A DNA stretch of 64,000 nt from DATARH01 sp036268425 (lineage in GTDB: Bacteria > Pseudomonadota > Alphaproteobacteria > ATCC43930 > CGMCC-115725). The position numbers were made by a program, and so were the translations under genes. The stretch spans positions 1-64,000 of the forward strand of contig DATAUE010000114.1 in NCBI GenBank assembly GCA_036268425.1, read 5' to 3'. Of the stretch, positions 1 to 8,359 are shown piece after piece; the stretch's first letter is position 1, and the number at the start of each line of letters is the position of its first letter. The notes beneath the pieces were generated by a model that was given only the letters and a program-made list of their open reading frames with translations, searched no databases and was not told where the DNA came from.

Positions 1-116
1 CGACATCACGCGCTGGCCCGACATCACGCGCTGGCCCGACATCACGCGCTGGCCCGACATCACGCGCTGGCCCGACATCACGCGCTGGCCCGACATCACG
101 CGCTGGCCCGACATCA
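1..116. repeat. 18-bp tandem repeat array, six perfect copies plus a partial
   Basis: The unit CGACATCACGCGCTGGCC occurs six times without a mismatch (1-108), followed by the first 8 bases of a seventh copy; the array probably continues beyond the left edge. The plus strand has no stop in any of the three frames of the unit, and one frame reads as the hexapeptide Asp-Ile-Thr-Arg-Trp-Pro. That frame stays open until a TGA at 326-328, but it would then run antisense through the end of dapF, so coding is not convincing. Perfect identity suggests recent slippage expansion or an assembly-edge artefact. Confidence 0.95.
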
Positions 117-128
117 AACACCGGCGCG

Positions 129-965
129 TCACCCGGCAAGGAGAGCGGCATCGAAACTGCCTTCAAATGCCAGCGTCGCCGGGCCGGTCATCACCACCTG
201 CCCGTCCTCGCGCCACACGATGTCGAGATCGCCGCCATCGAGCGAGACCACCGCGTGTCGCCCGGTCAGGCCGCGCCGACAGGCGGCGACCTGTGCGGCG
301 CAGGCGCCGGTTCCGCAAGCGCGAGTGATGCCAACGCCGCGCTCCCACACCCGCAGCCGGATATGTTCCCCATCACGCACCGAGGCGACGCCGATATTGG
401 CTCGCGCCGGAAACAATGCGTCATGTTCCAGCACCGGCCCAAGTGCCGCGAGATCGATGGTTTCGACATCATCAACGAAAAATGTCGCGTGCGGATTGCC
501 TATGCTGGTGCAGGCCGGATGCGCCAATGGCCCGGCTGCAAGGTCGACCGTCAGCGTGTCCATCTCGCGCGCCAGCGGAATGTCGCGCCACCCGGTACGC
601 GCCGGACCCATGCTGACCGCAACGCGGCCGTCATCGAGTAATTCGGCGGCAAGAATTCCGGCGACGGTTTCGATGTGTACCTGTCGCTCACCGGTTTCGG
701 CAGCGAGCAGACCGGCGACGCAGCGTGTGGCGTTGCCGCAGGCTTCCGCCTCGTTGCCGTCAGCATTCAGGATGCGCATAAACGCCTGGGCCGCAGGCTG
801 CTGCGGCGGCTCGACCAGGATCAGTTGATCGCAGCCGATGCCGGTATGCCGGTCAGCCAGCGCACGCGCAGCAGCGGCACTGATCGCAATAGCGTCGCGG
901 CGGCGATCGAGCACGACGAAATCGTTGCCCAGCCCGTGCATTTTACGAAACGCGATTCTGCCCAT
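129..965 (-). CDS. dapF: Diaminopimelate epimerase
   Basis: Cofactor-independent racemase that interconverts LL- and meso-diaminopimelate in the cytoplasm, supplying lysine and peptidoglycan synthesis. The 278-residue protein has normal family length. The N-terminal KMHGLGNDF motif is diagnostic. Both catalytic cysteines are present: Cys76 in the NEAEACGNATRC block and Cys217 in the RACGTGACA block, the proton-transfer pair of the family. The start at residue 1 was kept because alphaproteobacterial DapF proteins usually carry a few residues before KMHGLGNDF. The gene ends just before the tandem array at the left edge. A candidate promoter lies directly upstream with almost no leader. Confidence 0.97.
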   Translation of the reverse strand: MGRIAFRKMHGLGNDFVVLDRRRDAIAISAAAARALADRHTGIGCDQLILVEPPQQPAAQAFMRILNADGNEAEACGNATRCVAGLLAAETGERQVHIETVAGILAAELLDDGRVAVSMGPARTGWRDIPLAREMDTLTVDLAAGPLAHPACTSIGNPHATFFVDDVETIDLAALGPVLEHDALFPARANIGVASVRDGEHIRLRVWERGVGITRACGTGACAAQVAACRRGLTGRHAVVSLDGGDLDIVWREDGQVVMTGPATLAFEGSFDAALLAG

Positions 966-973
966 GACGACAG

Positions 974-1003
974 CTTATATGGCTGTCTGACCCACCCTGT
1001 CCA
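974..1003 (-). promoter_or_regulatory. Candidate sigma-70 promoter for dapF
   Basis: On the minus strand a TGGACA hexamer (998-1003) is followed after 18 bp by TATAAG (974-979). The predicted transcription start is only a few bases from the dapF ATG (963-965), so the mRNA would be leaderless or nearly so. The -10 box sits inside an imperfect hairpin (GACAGC at 969-974 with GCTGTC at 982-987). Inferred by eye only. Confidence 0.35.
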
Positions 1004-1034
1004 ACAGCGCCCACCGATACCTGCCGGCAGCGGA

Positions 1035-1514
1035 TCAGCGCCGCGACCGTCCGCTGTGCCGGCCGTGGCTCGAGGCTGGCCGGCTTTTGGCAGCGACGGT
1101 CCGGCCGCGCGCTGAATGCGAGGACACATGCGCGCTGCGCCGCTCGTGCCGCGCTGCATGAGCATGGCCGTATCGTCCACCGCGACCGTGCCCATGCACG
1201 ACGCGACGCTCGCCCCGGCCCCTTCGCTCATGTACCCACACATGACGCCCGCGCCCAGCGCCGCGCCCGACGACGATGACGGCCCGGCCGCGCGGTTGTG
1301 GTGCGGTTACGCGCGGAATCGCCCCGGCCTGCCCGGCACGTGCCGCCGCGCCACCCTGCAGCGCGCCGCTTTCGTTGCTGAAATAATTCGGGACCGACCC
1401 CGGGGGTGTAAAATTTTTTGTTCCTGGCGGGGCTTCTGCAGCACCCGCCGACACTGCAATCACCGCCAGCCACAACCCCAGGCCGGCGGCCAGTACCCAG
1501 CAACCAAACCTCAT
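1035..1514 (-). CDS. Secreted Arg/His/Ser-rich hypothetical protein
   Basis: I do not recognise a family. The 159-residue protein starts with a clear Sec signal peptide (one Arg, a hydrophobic core of about 20 residues and a cleavage-like Ala-Gly-Ala-Ala-Glu-Ala around residue 27). A short Pro/Asn-containing segment follows, then a very basic C-terminal half rich in Arg, Gly, His and Ser with repeated GRG and HGHG-like pieces, which looks disordered. The ATG overlaps the stop of the upstream flavin reductase by 4 bp, which argues that it is really translated and co-transcribed. The low-complexity tail could also arise from GC-rich drift, so function is open. Likely periplasmic or surface-exposed. 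Confidence 0.6.
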   Translation of the reverse strand: MRFGCWVLAAGLGLWLAVIAVSAGAAEAPPGTKNFTPPGSVPNYFSNESGALQGGAAARAGQAGAIPRVTAPQPRGRAVIVVGRGAGRGRHVWVHERRGRGERRVVHGHGRGGRYGHAHAARHERRSAHVSSHSARGRTVAAKSRPASSHGRHSGRSRR

Positions 1515-2158
1515 CCGTTACGGTCTTTCCACTCGGCCAGACTCATCCGCTCCATCAGAAACAGATCGCTGGTGCGCGCGTACCACCCGCGGCCATGCAT
1601 GCGTCCGACAAGGTTCATCTTATCCGTCTGAACATAAAAACGCTCGGGATCGACCAGATCGTCCTGGATATGAATGTGCACGACGCGGCCGATTTCGAGG
1701 GTCGACAGAGGGCCGAGCGACAACCCGGTGATCCGCTTGCACTCGAAACTGACAGGCGATTCGGCGATCCGTGGCGCACGGACTCCGACCGATGGCAGCG
1801 GTGTCAGACCCGCCATTTCCAATTCGCCCACCGCGGTTGGAAAATCGACGGCACAGACATTCATCCGTTCGGCAATCTCCTCGCTGACGAGGTTGACGAC
1901 GAATTCGCCGGTATCGCGAATATTGCGCTCGGTGTCCTTGTAGCCGTCGCCGGTGCCCGAATTGGGATCGCCAGGGCTGATGCCGAGCACGACCACCGGC
2001 GGCACCGAACTGACCGCATTAAAAAAACTGAACGGCGCGGCATTGACGCGGCCGGAAAGGTCGACTGTCGTTGCCAGAGCGATCGGCCGCGGCACGACCG
2101 TACTGACCAGAAGCTTGTAGGCGTCGGTCGCCCGCATCGCCGTAACATCGAAATGCAT
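1511..2158 (-). CDS. Flavin reductase-like domain protein (FMN-binding split barrel)
   Basis: A 215-residue protein of the flavin reductase-like/DIM6-NTAB group. Visible features are the N-terminal STVVPRPIAL segment typical of the split barrel, the APFSFFNAVSS strand-turn that normally contacts FMN, and a DTGEFVVNL motif followed by a Cys-containing helix. Members reduce FMN with NAD(P)H and often feed reduced flavin to a partner monooxygenase. Two luciferase-like monooxygenases are encoded nearby (4381 and 12130), which makes such a partnership possible but unproven. Its stop overlaps the start of the secreted protein downstream by 4 bp. Confidence 0.88.
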   Translation of the reverse strand: MHFDVTAMRATDAYKLLVSTVVPRPIALATTVDLSGRVNAAPFSFFNAVSSVPPVVVLGISPGDPNSGTGDGYKDTERNIRDTGEFVVNLVSEEIAERMNVCAVDFPTAVGELEMAGLTPLPSVGVRAPRIAESPVSFECKRITGLSLGPLSTLEIGRVVHIHIQDDLVDPERFYVQTDKMNLVGRMHGRGWYARTSDLFLMERMSLAEWKDRNG

Positions 2159-2321
2159 GGGTTTTCACTCCGCCTTTGCCGCGTCGGCCGTGCCGTACAG
2201 CGCCGCAGCATAATCGGATTTTATCGTCAAACCAGCCGCTTGCCGAAGGCGTCCCGAGCGATGCCGCCCGGGCCGGCACCCGCCTGCGTGATCATCGCGT
2301 TATGGTTGAGCGCCAGTCATG

Positions 2322-3584
2322 CTATCGTGGTGGCTGGTCGGCGCGCTCCAGCACAGCATTCAGCAGCACATTGTTGCCGGCGGTCAGGTCGGCCGGGATC
2401 GCGTCCTCGATTTCGTTGTGACTGATGCCGCCGACGCACGGCACAAAGATCATCGCGGTCGGCGCGACGCGCGCCATATAGACCGCGTCGTGGCCGGCGC
2501 CGCTGATGATGTCGCGATGCGGCAGCCCCTGCGCCGTCGCCGCCTCGCGCACCGCGCCGACCATGTGCGCGTCGAACGGGGTCGGCGGGAAATACCAGAA
2601 CTCCTTGACCTCCGTTTCCAGCCCTTGCGAGGCGGCGGCCTCGGCGCAAGCGGCGCGCAATTCGGCATCCATCGCGGTCAGCACGGCGTCTTCCGGGTGG
2701 CGGAAATCGACGGTGAAAAACACCCGGCCGGGGATCGTGTTGCGCGAATTCGGGCTGACCTGGACAAACCCGACCGTGGCACAGGCATAAGGGGCATGGG
2801 CGTGGCCGATACGGTTGACCGCATCGATCATCCGCGCCGCGCCGACCAGCGCATCGTGGCGGCGCGGCATCGGGGTCGGGCCGGCATGCGCCTCCTGTCC
2901 CGTCACGGTGATCTCGTACCAGCGCTGTCCTTGCGCGCCGGTGACGATACCGACCGGCAAGCCCGCGGCTTCGAGGATCGGCCCCTGTTCGATATGCGCC
3001 TCGAAATAGGCCGCGACCGGGTGCTGTCCGACCTCCTGCGGGCCGGCAAACCCGATGCGCTGCAATTCGGCGCCGAGCGTGAGGCCCGGCGCATTGTTGT
3101 CGGCGGTGGCAAGCGCCGCCTCAATCTCGAACACCCCGGTAAACGCTCCGGAGCCGACCATCGCCGGCGAAAACCGCGCGCCTTCTTCATTGGTCCAGGC
3201 GACAAGCTCGATCGGCGCCTCGGTCTCATAGCCGAGATCGTTCAGCGTCCGCAGCACTTCGAGCCCGGCCATCACGCCATAGGCGCCGTCGAACTTGCCC
3301 CCGGTCGGCTGGGTGTCGAGATGGCTGCCGGTCATTACCGGCGGCAAGGCCGGGTCACGTCCCTGCCGCCGCGCGAAGATGTTGCCGATGCGGTCGATCG
3401 TGACGGTGCAGCCCGCCTCTTCGCACCAGCCGATAAACAGGCGCCGCGCCTCGGCATCGAGATCGCTGGCAGCAAGCCGGCACACCCCGCCCTTCTCGGT
3501 CGCACCGATCTGCGCCAGTTCCATCAAGCTCGCCCACAACCGCTCGCCATTCACCTGCAGATTGCGCATCGCCGCCTCATCCAA
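2322..3584 (-). CDS. M20-family Zn hydrolase (N-carbamoyl-L-amino acid hydrolase / allantoate amidohydrolase type)
   Basis: Cytoplasmic dinuclear-zinc amidohydrolase, 420 residues, normal length. The metal-binding motif GSHLDTQPTGGKFDG contains His88 and Asp99, and the catalytic TNEEG motif carries Glu133/Glu134. A central dimerisation domain with a GQEAHAGPTPM motif and a C-terminal SGAGHDA motif, which normally supplies a late metal ligand, are present. This set is typical of HyuC/AmaB and allantoate amidohydrolases, so the substrate is an N-carbamoyl amino acid or ureide; the exact one cannot be read. Translation probably begins at TTG 3582-3584 or at ATG five codons later. It is not clearly in an operon with the VapBC pair upstream. 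Confidence 0.9.
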   Translation of the reverse strand: MDEAAMRNLQVNGERLWASLMELAQIGATEKGGVCRLAASDLDAEARRLFIGWCEEAGCTVTIDRIGNIFARRQGRDPALPPVMTGSHLDTQPTGGKFDGAYGVMAGLEVLRTLNDLGYETEAPIELVAWTNEEGARFSPAMVGSGAFTGVFEIEAALATADNNAPGLTLGAELQRIGFAGPQEVGQHPVAAYFEAHIEQGPILEAAGLPVGIVTGAQGQRWYEITVTGQEAHAGPTPMPRRHDALVGAARMIDAVNRIGHAHAPYACATVGFVQVSPNSRNTIPGRVFFTVDFRHPEDAVLTAMDAELRAACAEAAASQGLETEVKEFWYFPPTPFDAHMVGAVREAATAQGLPHRDIISGAGHDAVYMARVAPTAMIFVPCVGGISHNEIEDAIPADLTAGNNVLLNAVLERADQPPR

Positions 3585-3598
3585 GCTCGACCGAAACG

Positions 3599-4012
3599 TC
3601 AGGGTAGAACCGATACTCCCGCACGGCGAGCGGCCTTTGCCAGGTCCGCATCCCGCGTCGCGAGCGGCACGCCGCGGCGCATGGCCAGTTCGAGATAAGC
3701 CGCGTCATAGGTTGTCATCAGCTCGGTTCGTGCCAAGCCGACGATCTCACGCCATGCCCGGCTGGTCGTCTCGGTGTCGGTCGTGATCGGCAATTGGGCC
3801 AATAAATCGAGGCGCGCAACCAGCCCGCCCACAATGGTGCGGCCCCGTCGCTCGGCCATCAGCAAGACGTTTGCCATTTCGATGTGCCACAGAGACGGCA
3901 CGAAGGCTCCGAAGGCTTTTAGCCGGTCGAGTATCGCGTCCGTATCCGCAGCGGCCTCATCTGCAAAACACCACGTTAACGCAACCGAAGCATCAACAAC
4001 GATAGCGGTCAC
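3599..4012 (-). CDS. vapC: VapC-type PIN-domain ribonuclease toxin
   Basis: A 137-residue PIN-domain protein that should act as a Mg-dependent endoribonuclease toxin on tRNA or rRNA in the cytoplasm. The acidic active-site residues expected of the fold are present: Asp7 in the VVDASV strand, Glu45 in the WHIEMANVL helix, Asp103 in TTYDAAYLELA and Asp121 in ATRDADL. The start codon overlaps the stop of the antitoxin by 4 bp, the classical toxin-antitoxin arrangement. The downstream gene is an unrelated amidase, 14 bp away. Confidence 0.93.
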   Translation of the reverse strand: MTAIVVDASVALTWCFADEAAADTDAILDRLKAFGAFVPSLWHIEMANVLLMAERRGRTIVGGLVARLDLLAQLPITTDTETTSRAWREIVGLARTELMTTYDAAYLELAMRRGVPLATRDADLAKAARRAGVSVLP

Positions 4013-4248
4013 CGCCTGCCTTCATCGCGCAGCTCTTTCCACGACAGCCCCCCAAGCGTTGTTCCCTTACGAAACTCTTTCAGCCGTTCGACAACATCGT
4101 CGATCTTCGCCTGGTCGCGTACCGTCACCCCAACCAACCGAGCGACCGGCTTGCCGTGTTTGGTAATGACGACTTCCTCACCGCCGGCGACACGGTCGAG
4201 CAGGCTGGAAAGATGGGTTTTGGCTTCGAACGCGCCGACCGTGATCAT
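4009..4248 (-). CDS. vapB: VapB/Phd-YefM type antitoxin
   Basis: A 79-residue antitoxin of the Phd/YefM fold. The N-terminal part (VGAFEAKTHLSSLLDRV, then EEVVITKHGKPVARL) is the characteristic DNA-binding dimer region, and the C-terminal 35 residues form the toxin-binding tail (KEFRKGTTLGGLSWKELRDEGRR region). It is the first gene of the vapBC pair and would neutralise the PIN toxin and repress its own promoter. A 7-7-7 inverted repeat lies 20 bp upstream of the start. Confidence 0.93.
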   Translation of the reverse strand: MITVGAFEAKTHLSSLLDRVAGGEEVVITKHGKPVARLVGVTVRDQAKIDDVVERLKEFRKGTTLGGLSWKELRDEGRR

Positions 4249-4268
4249 CTGTCGCCTCTCACCCTCAA

Positions 4269-4289
4269 CTGGTTTGAAAGTTAAACCAG
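4269..4289. promoter_or_regulatory. Candidate VapB autoregulatory operator
   Basis: A perfect inverted repeat, CTGGTTT (4269-4275) and AAACCAG (4283-4289), separated by 7 bp. It lies 20 bp upstream of the vapB ATG, where an autoregulatory site is expected for Phd/YefM antitoxins. Role inferred from position. Confidence 0.6.
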
Positions 4290-4380
4290 AATGCAGACGA
4301 TCAGCAACGGCTTAACGCGCCACCCCGATCCCCGCTAAGATCGCGGCAACATCGGAACGGCTGAGGCGCGGAGCGCAAGC

Positions 4381-5571
4381 ATGCAGGCGTGGTACCATTG
4401 CGAGAACACCTATCCCTATGTGCCACAGGCGGTGCTCGATGCCGCCGAATCAGTGCGCGCGAGCCTGCCCAACCAGTATTGCGATCCGAAGCTGGCGGCC
4501 GACCTATTCGAGGAGTGCCTCGACGAACACCTGTGGTGCGACGATCTCGGCATCAACATCGTGTCGATCGAACACCATTCCGGCATCAACAGCCTCTATG
4601 GCGCCAGCCCGATGATCATGGGCATCGCCGCGCGCCAGACCAAGCAGGCGCGCATCCTGTCGCTCGGCACACTGGTCTCGGTGCGGCCGGACCCGGTGCG
4701 CATCGCCGAGGAATACGCGACCGCCGACACGATTTCGCACGGCCGGCTGGAGATCGGGTTTGTCAAATCCGGTGACAGCGAGATGGTGTCGGGCAACGCC
4801 AACCCGGTGCGGTTTGTCGACCGGTTCTGGGAGGCGATCGACGTCATCAAGCTGGCGCTGACCTCGCATGACGGCCCCGTCAGCTTTGAGGGCAAGCACT
4901 TCACGCATCGGCACATCAATCTATGGCCGGGAGCATATCAGCGCCCGCATCCGCCGTTCTGGGCGGCCACCGGCGACCCGGCGACCTCGGCAGAATGCGG
5001 CCGGCGCGGCTATGTCAACGCACTGGTGTTGCGCGGCCCCGAAGCGAGCAAGCGCGCCTTCGACGCCTATCGCTCGGCGCGCGTCGAGGCCAATTTGCCG
5101 GCGCCCGGCACCGACCGGTTCGCCTACGCCGCGCTGTGCTATGTCGGTGACACTGACGCGGAAGGCATCGAGGTCGGCAGCAAGTTGCTGTGGTTCCTCA
5201 ACACCAGCCTGAAACAGGCGCCTCAGATGTCGAAATTCCTGCCAGGACGCAACCCGCCCGAGATGGCGCCGAGCATCTGGCGCACCGCGGCGGCGCGTGG
5301 GCGGCCCGCCGACAGCCTGATCGGCATCAATGCCGAGCAGGCGATCGCCCGCGGCATCCTGTGCGCCGGCAGCCCCGATACGGTCTACCGCCAGATCATG
5401 GACATTTACGACAAGGTCGGTGGCTTCGGCCATTTCATTTTCGTCGGGCGCTCCGGCTTCCTGACGCACGAGGAAGCGAATAAAGGCATCCGGTTGATGG
5501 CTAAAGAGGTCCTGCCGCGCCTGCCTGCCGCGACGACAACACCAACGGCGGTATCACAAGCCGCCGAGTGA
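4381..5571 (+). CDS. Luciferase-like (LLM class) flavin-dependent monooxygenase
   Basis: A 396-residue TIM-barrel protein of the bacterial luciferase superfamily, which uses reduced FMN or F420 to oxidise small organic substrates. Typical segments are the early EHH motif after a beta strand (IVSIEHHSG), ILSLGTLVSV, the DTISHGRLEIG(F/V) motif and a late GTP-like loop replaced by CAGSPDTV. The ATG is preceded by GGAG with a 7-base gap. It stands alone, convergent with the efflux operon and divergent from vapBC. It differs from the 12130 protein, which belongs to another LLM subgroup. Substrate unknown. Confidence 0.88.
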   Translation: MQAWYHCENTYPYVPQAVLDAAESVRASLPNQYCDPKLAADLFEECLDEHLWCDDLGINIVSIEHHSGINSLYGASPMIMGIAARQTKQARILSLGTLVSVRPDPVRIAEEYATADTISHGRLEIGFVKSGDSEMVSGNANPVRFVDRFWEAIDVIKLALTSHDGPVSFEGKHFTHRHINLWPGAYQRPHPPFWAATGDPATSAECGRRGYVNALVLRGPEASKRAFDAYRSARVEANLPAPGTDRFAYAALCYVGDTDAEGIEVGSKLLWFLNTSLKQAPQMSKFLPGRNPPEMAPSIWRTAAARGRPADSLIGINAEQAIARGILCAGSPDTVYRQIMDIYDKVGGFGHFIFVGRSGFLTHEEANKGIRLMAKEVLPRLPAATTTPTAVSQAAE

Positions 5572-5669
5572 CTGGCCGTCCGCTCGATCGGCTTACCCCC
5601 CGGCTCTTCGGGTCAGCGCCCGCATCCAGTCGAAACAGAAGGGCACTCCGCCCGGACCATAGCGGCCCG

Positions 5670-7229
5670 TCAGTGGGCGCTGGCGGCGGTGGGCTTTCGG
5701 GCGGCCACCTTGCGCAACAGCGGCACGAAGAGCGTCGCCAGCACAAAGGCGACCATCACCGCGCGAAAAGCGTCGGCATAGGCCATCGTTGCCGCCTCGC
5801 GATAGGCCAGCTGCCACAACCCTTTCATCGCCGCGACATGACCGGCATCCGGCCCGAGCACCGTGGCGTAACGCTGCGTCATGCCATCGATCATCTGCTG
5901 CATCGCACCGTTGGCCGGCGTCAGGGTCGAGGCGATATCGTGGAAATGCAGATTGGTGCGGGTGTTGAGGATCGCGCCGCACACCGCAATACCAACCGCG
6001 CCGCCAAGGTTGCGCATCATGTTGAAAAGGCCGCTGGCATATTGCATCCGCGCCATCGGCAGGCTGCCGAGGCCCAAGGTCACGGCCGGCGCGACGACAA
6101 AGACCTGTGGAAAGCCGCGCAGCAGCTGCGGCACCAAAAGCTGCGCCGATCCCCAATCATGGGTGATAAAGGTGAATGACCACATCGACAGGCCGAACAA
6201 GGTCAGGCCGAACATCATCAGCCAGCGCAAATCGACCCCGCGACGCCCGAGCGCGACATAAACCGGCACTCCGGCCAGCGACGCCACTCCGGTCGAGAAC
6301 ACCGCGACACCCGTCTGCCACGCACTGAAACCGCGGACGTAACCAAGGAACAAAGGCGTTAGATAGATCGTCGCAAAGATGCCGATGCCGGTGACGAACG
6401 AGAGCGAGCAGCCGAGAAAGAAGTTGCGGTCGCGCAGGGCCCGCAACTCGACGACCGGCCGGGCAAAGGTCAAGCTGCGCCACACGAACAGGATGCCGGC
6501 GGCGCCGGCCAGCGCCGCGCAGGTACGGATCGTCGAATCGTCAAACCAGTTCCAGCGCGACCCCTCCTCCAGCACATATTCGAGATTGCCGAGCGCGATC
6601 GCCATCAACACGATGCCGAGGTAATCCGCGCCTTTCAGCAGGCCCGGATCGGGCTTGTCGATCTTGACCAGCAGCGGCACCGCGACGGTTATCGCGAGGC
6701 CCGGCAGCAGGTTGACGTAAAACAGCCAGCGCCAATCGAGCGTATCGGTAATCCAGCCGCCGACCACCGGCCCGAGCGTCGGCGCGATCGAGGCGATCGT
6801 CCCGACCACGGCGGCGGCGTACACCCGGCGCTTGTCGTCGAAATAATGAAACGATGAGGTGAAGACGGTCGGGATCATCGAAGCGCCGAGCAACCCTTGC
6901 AGCGCCCGGAACACAATCATGCTCTCGATGTTCCAGGCCAGCGCGCACAAGAGGCTCGCGACCGTAAACCCGGCCGCCGAGGCGGCAAACAGCCAGCGCG
7001 TCGAGAACACCCGGGTCAGCCATCCGGACAGCGGAATGACGATGATCTCCGCGATCAGATAGGCGGTCTGTACCCAGCTGATCTGGTCCTGCGCCGCCGA
7101 CAGTCCGCCGCCGATATCCTGCAATGACGATGCGACGATCTGGATGTCGAGCAGCGCGATAAACGACCCGACGCACATCACCGCAAACGGCAGAATGCTG
7201 CGGACGAACGACTGGTCGTCGGCGCTCAT
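5670..7229 (-). CDS. emrB: DHA2-family MFS multidrug exporter (EmrB/QacA type)
   Basis: A 519-residue inner-membrane protein with about 14 predicted hydrophobic helices, the size of the 14-TM DHA2 drug:H+ antiporters. The first helix contains the LLDIQIVASSLQDI segment (motif D1-like, with the conserved Asp), followed by QISWVQTAYLIAE, and motif A/C regions (FRALQGLLGASMIP and GPVVGGWITD) are clear. It overlaps the membrane-fusion gene by 4 bp, so the two are translationally coupled. Together with an outer-membrane channel encoded elsewhere it should export toxic compounds. The HxlR gene at the head of the operon is the likely local regulator. Confidence 0.93.
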   Translation of the reverse strand: MSADDQSFVRSILPFAVMCVGSFIALLDIQIVASSLQDIGGGLSAAQDQISWVQTAYLIAEIIVIPLSGWLTRVFSTRWLFAASAAGFTVASLLCALAWNIESMIVFRALQGLLGASMIPTVFTSSFHYFDDKRRVYAAAVVGTIASIAPTLGPVVGGWITDTLDWRWLFYVNLLPGLAITVAVPLLVKIDKPDPGLLKGADYLGIVLMAIALGNLEYVLEEGSRWNWFDDSTIRTCAALAGAAGILFVWRSLTFARPVVELRALRDRNFFLGCSLSFVTGIGIFATIYLTPLFLGYVRGFSAWQTGVAVFSTGVASLAGVPVYVALGRRGVDLRWLMMFGLTLFGLSMWSFTFITHDWGSAQLLVPQLLRGFPQVFVVAPAVTLGLGSLPMARMQYASGLFNMMRNLGGAVGIAVCGAILNTRTNLHFHDIASTLTPANGAMQQMIDGMTQRYATVLGPDAGHVAAMKGLWQLAYREAATMAYADAFRAVMVAFVLATLFVPLLRKVAARKPTAASAH

Positions 7230-8359
7230 TTGCCGTCTCCGGCCGTCCTTGTGCCACCAGCCGTTGGGTCGCCGGCCTTGGTGTCGATCGTCGCGGTGAC
7301 CGACAACCCCGGACGCAACGCGCCGAGCGTACCGTCGCTATCGGCGATCGCGATGCGCACCGGCACACGCTGTACGATCTTGGTGAAATTGCCGGTGGCG
7401 TTCTCGGGTGGGATGACCGCAAAGACCGCACCGGTGGCCGGCGCAAGGCTCAGCACGCGGCCGTGAAAGCTGCGGCCGGGCAGTACGTCGGCGACGATCT
7501 TCGCGCTCTGGTCCGCACGCATCCGGGCAAGCTGGTCTTCCTTGAAATTGGCGTCGACCCAAAGACCGTGCGCCGGCACGATCGACAGCAAGGTATTGCT
7601 GCTCGTGACATACGCGCCGACCTGTGCCGCGCGCGCACCGACATAGCCATCGATCGGCGTGCGGATTTTTGTATAGCCGAGATCGAGTTGCGCGCTGCTC
7701 AGATCGGCCTGGGCTTGCGCAAGGCTCGCCTGCGCCGCGGCGGTTTCGGTGTCGATCACGGCGAGCTTCTGCCGCGCCGCCGCGGCCGCCGCTCCGGCGG
7801 CAATGACGCTGGCCTGGGCCTGCCGATCGGCTGCCGATGCTTTCTGGTCGTTCTGCAGCGAGCCATAGCTCGTCGCCGCGAGCTGGCGATAGCGAGAGGC
7901 CTCTTCGCGCGCAAACCCGGCGGTGGCGCGAGCGGCGTTCAGATTGGCCTCGGCCTGGGTGATCGTCGATTGCTGCAGGGCATATTGCGCCCGCAGATTG
8001 GCGACGTTCGCGGTTTCATGCCGTACCGCCGCCTCGGCATGCGCCAGCTTGGCGCGATAATCGCGATCATCGAGTTCGATGACCGTCTGACCGGCTTTTA
8101 CGAACTCGTTGTCACCGACCAGGATGCGTGACACGAACCCGGCGACATGCGGCGACAATGCCGTAACATTGCCGCCGACATAGGCGTCGTCGGTGCTTTC
8201 GACAAACCGCCCGACAGTCCACCAGTGCCAGCCATAATCGGCGGCACCGATCGCCAGCAGCGCCGCCAGACCGGAAACCGCCAGTTGCTTGCGGGTCAGG
8301 CGGGCAAGATTGCGCCCTGGGAGCGTGGTCGCGACCCGTGGCAGAACCACGCTATTCAT
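7226..8359 (-). CDS. emrA: HlyD/EmrA-family membrane fusion protein
   Basis: A 377-residue periplasmic adaptor: one N-terminal membrane anchor (around residues 25-45), a lipoyl half-motif beginning AYVGGNVTALSPHVAGFV, a long alanine/glutamine-rich coiled-coil hairpin (about residues 110-215), then the second lipoyl half and beta barrel containing GYTKIRTPIDGYVG. This order is standard for EmrA. The start overlaps the end of the hxlR gene by 8 bp and the stop overlaps emrB by 4 bp, so the three genes form an operon. Confidence 0.93.
   Translation of the reverse strand: MNSVVLPRVATTLPGRNLARLTRKQLAVSGLAALLAIGAADYGWHWWTVGRFVESTDDAYVGGNVTALSPHVAGFVSRILVGDNEFVKAGQTVIELDDRDYRAKLAHAEAAVRHETANVANLRAQYALQQSTITQAEANLNAARATAGFAREEASRYRQLAATSYGSLQNDQKASAADRQAQASVIAAGAAAAAARQKLAVIDTETAAAQASLAQAQADLSSAQLDLGYTKIRTPIDGYVGARAAQVGAYVTSSNTLLSIVPAHGLWVDANFKEDQLARMRADQSAKIVADVLPGRSFHGRVLSLAPATGAVFAVIPPENATGNFTKIVQRVPVRIAIADSDGTLGALRPGLSVTATIDTKAGDPTAGGTRTAGDGK

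Noticed and set aside
1..328. Plus-strand frame through the tandem array as a real gene
   Set aside because: After the repeats it reads antisense through the conserved end of dapF and has the composition of a shadow frame.
2319..3698. Long plus-strand open frame opposite the M20 amidase
   Set aside because: It has no family features, is rich in Arg/His/Gly as expected for the antisense of GC-rich coding DNA, and covers a well-supported gene on the other strand.
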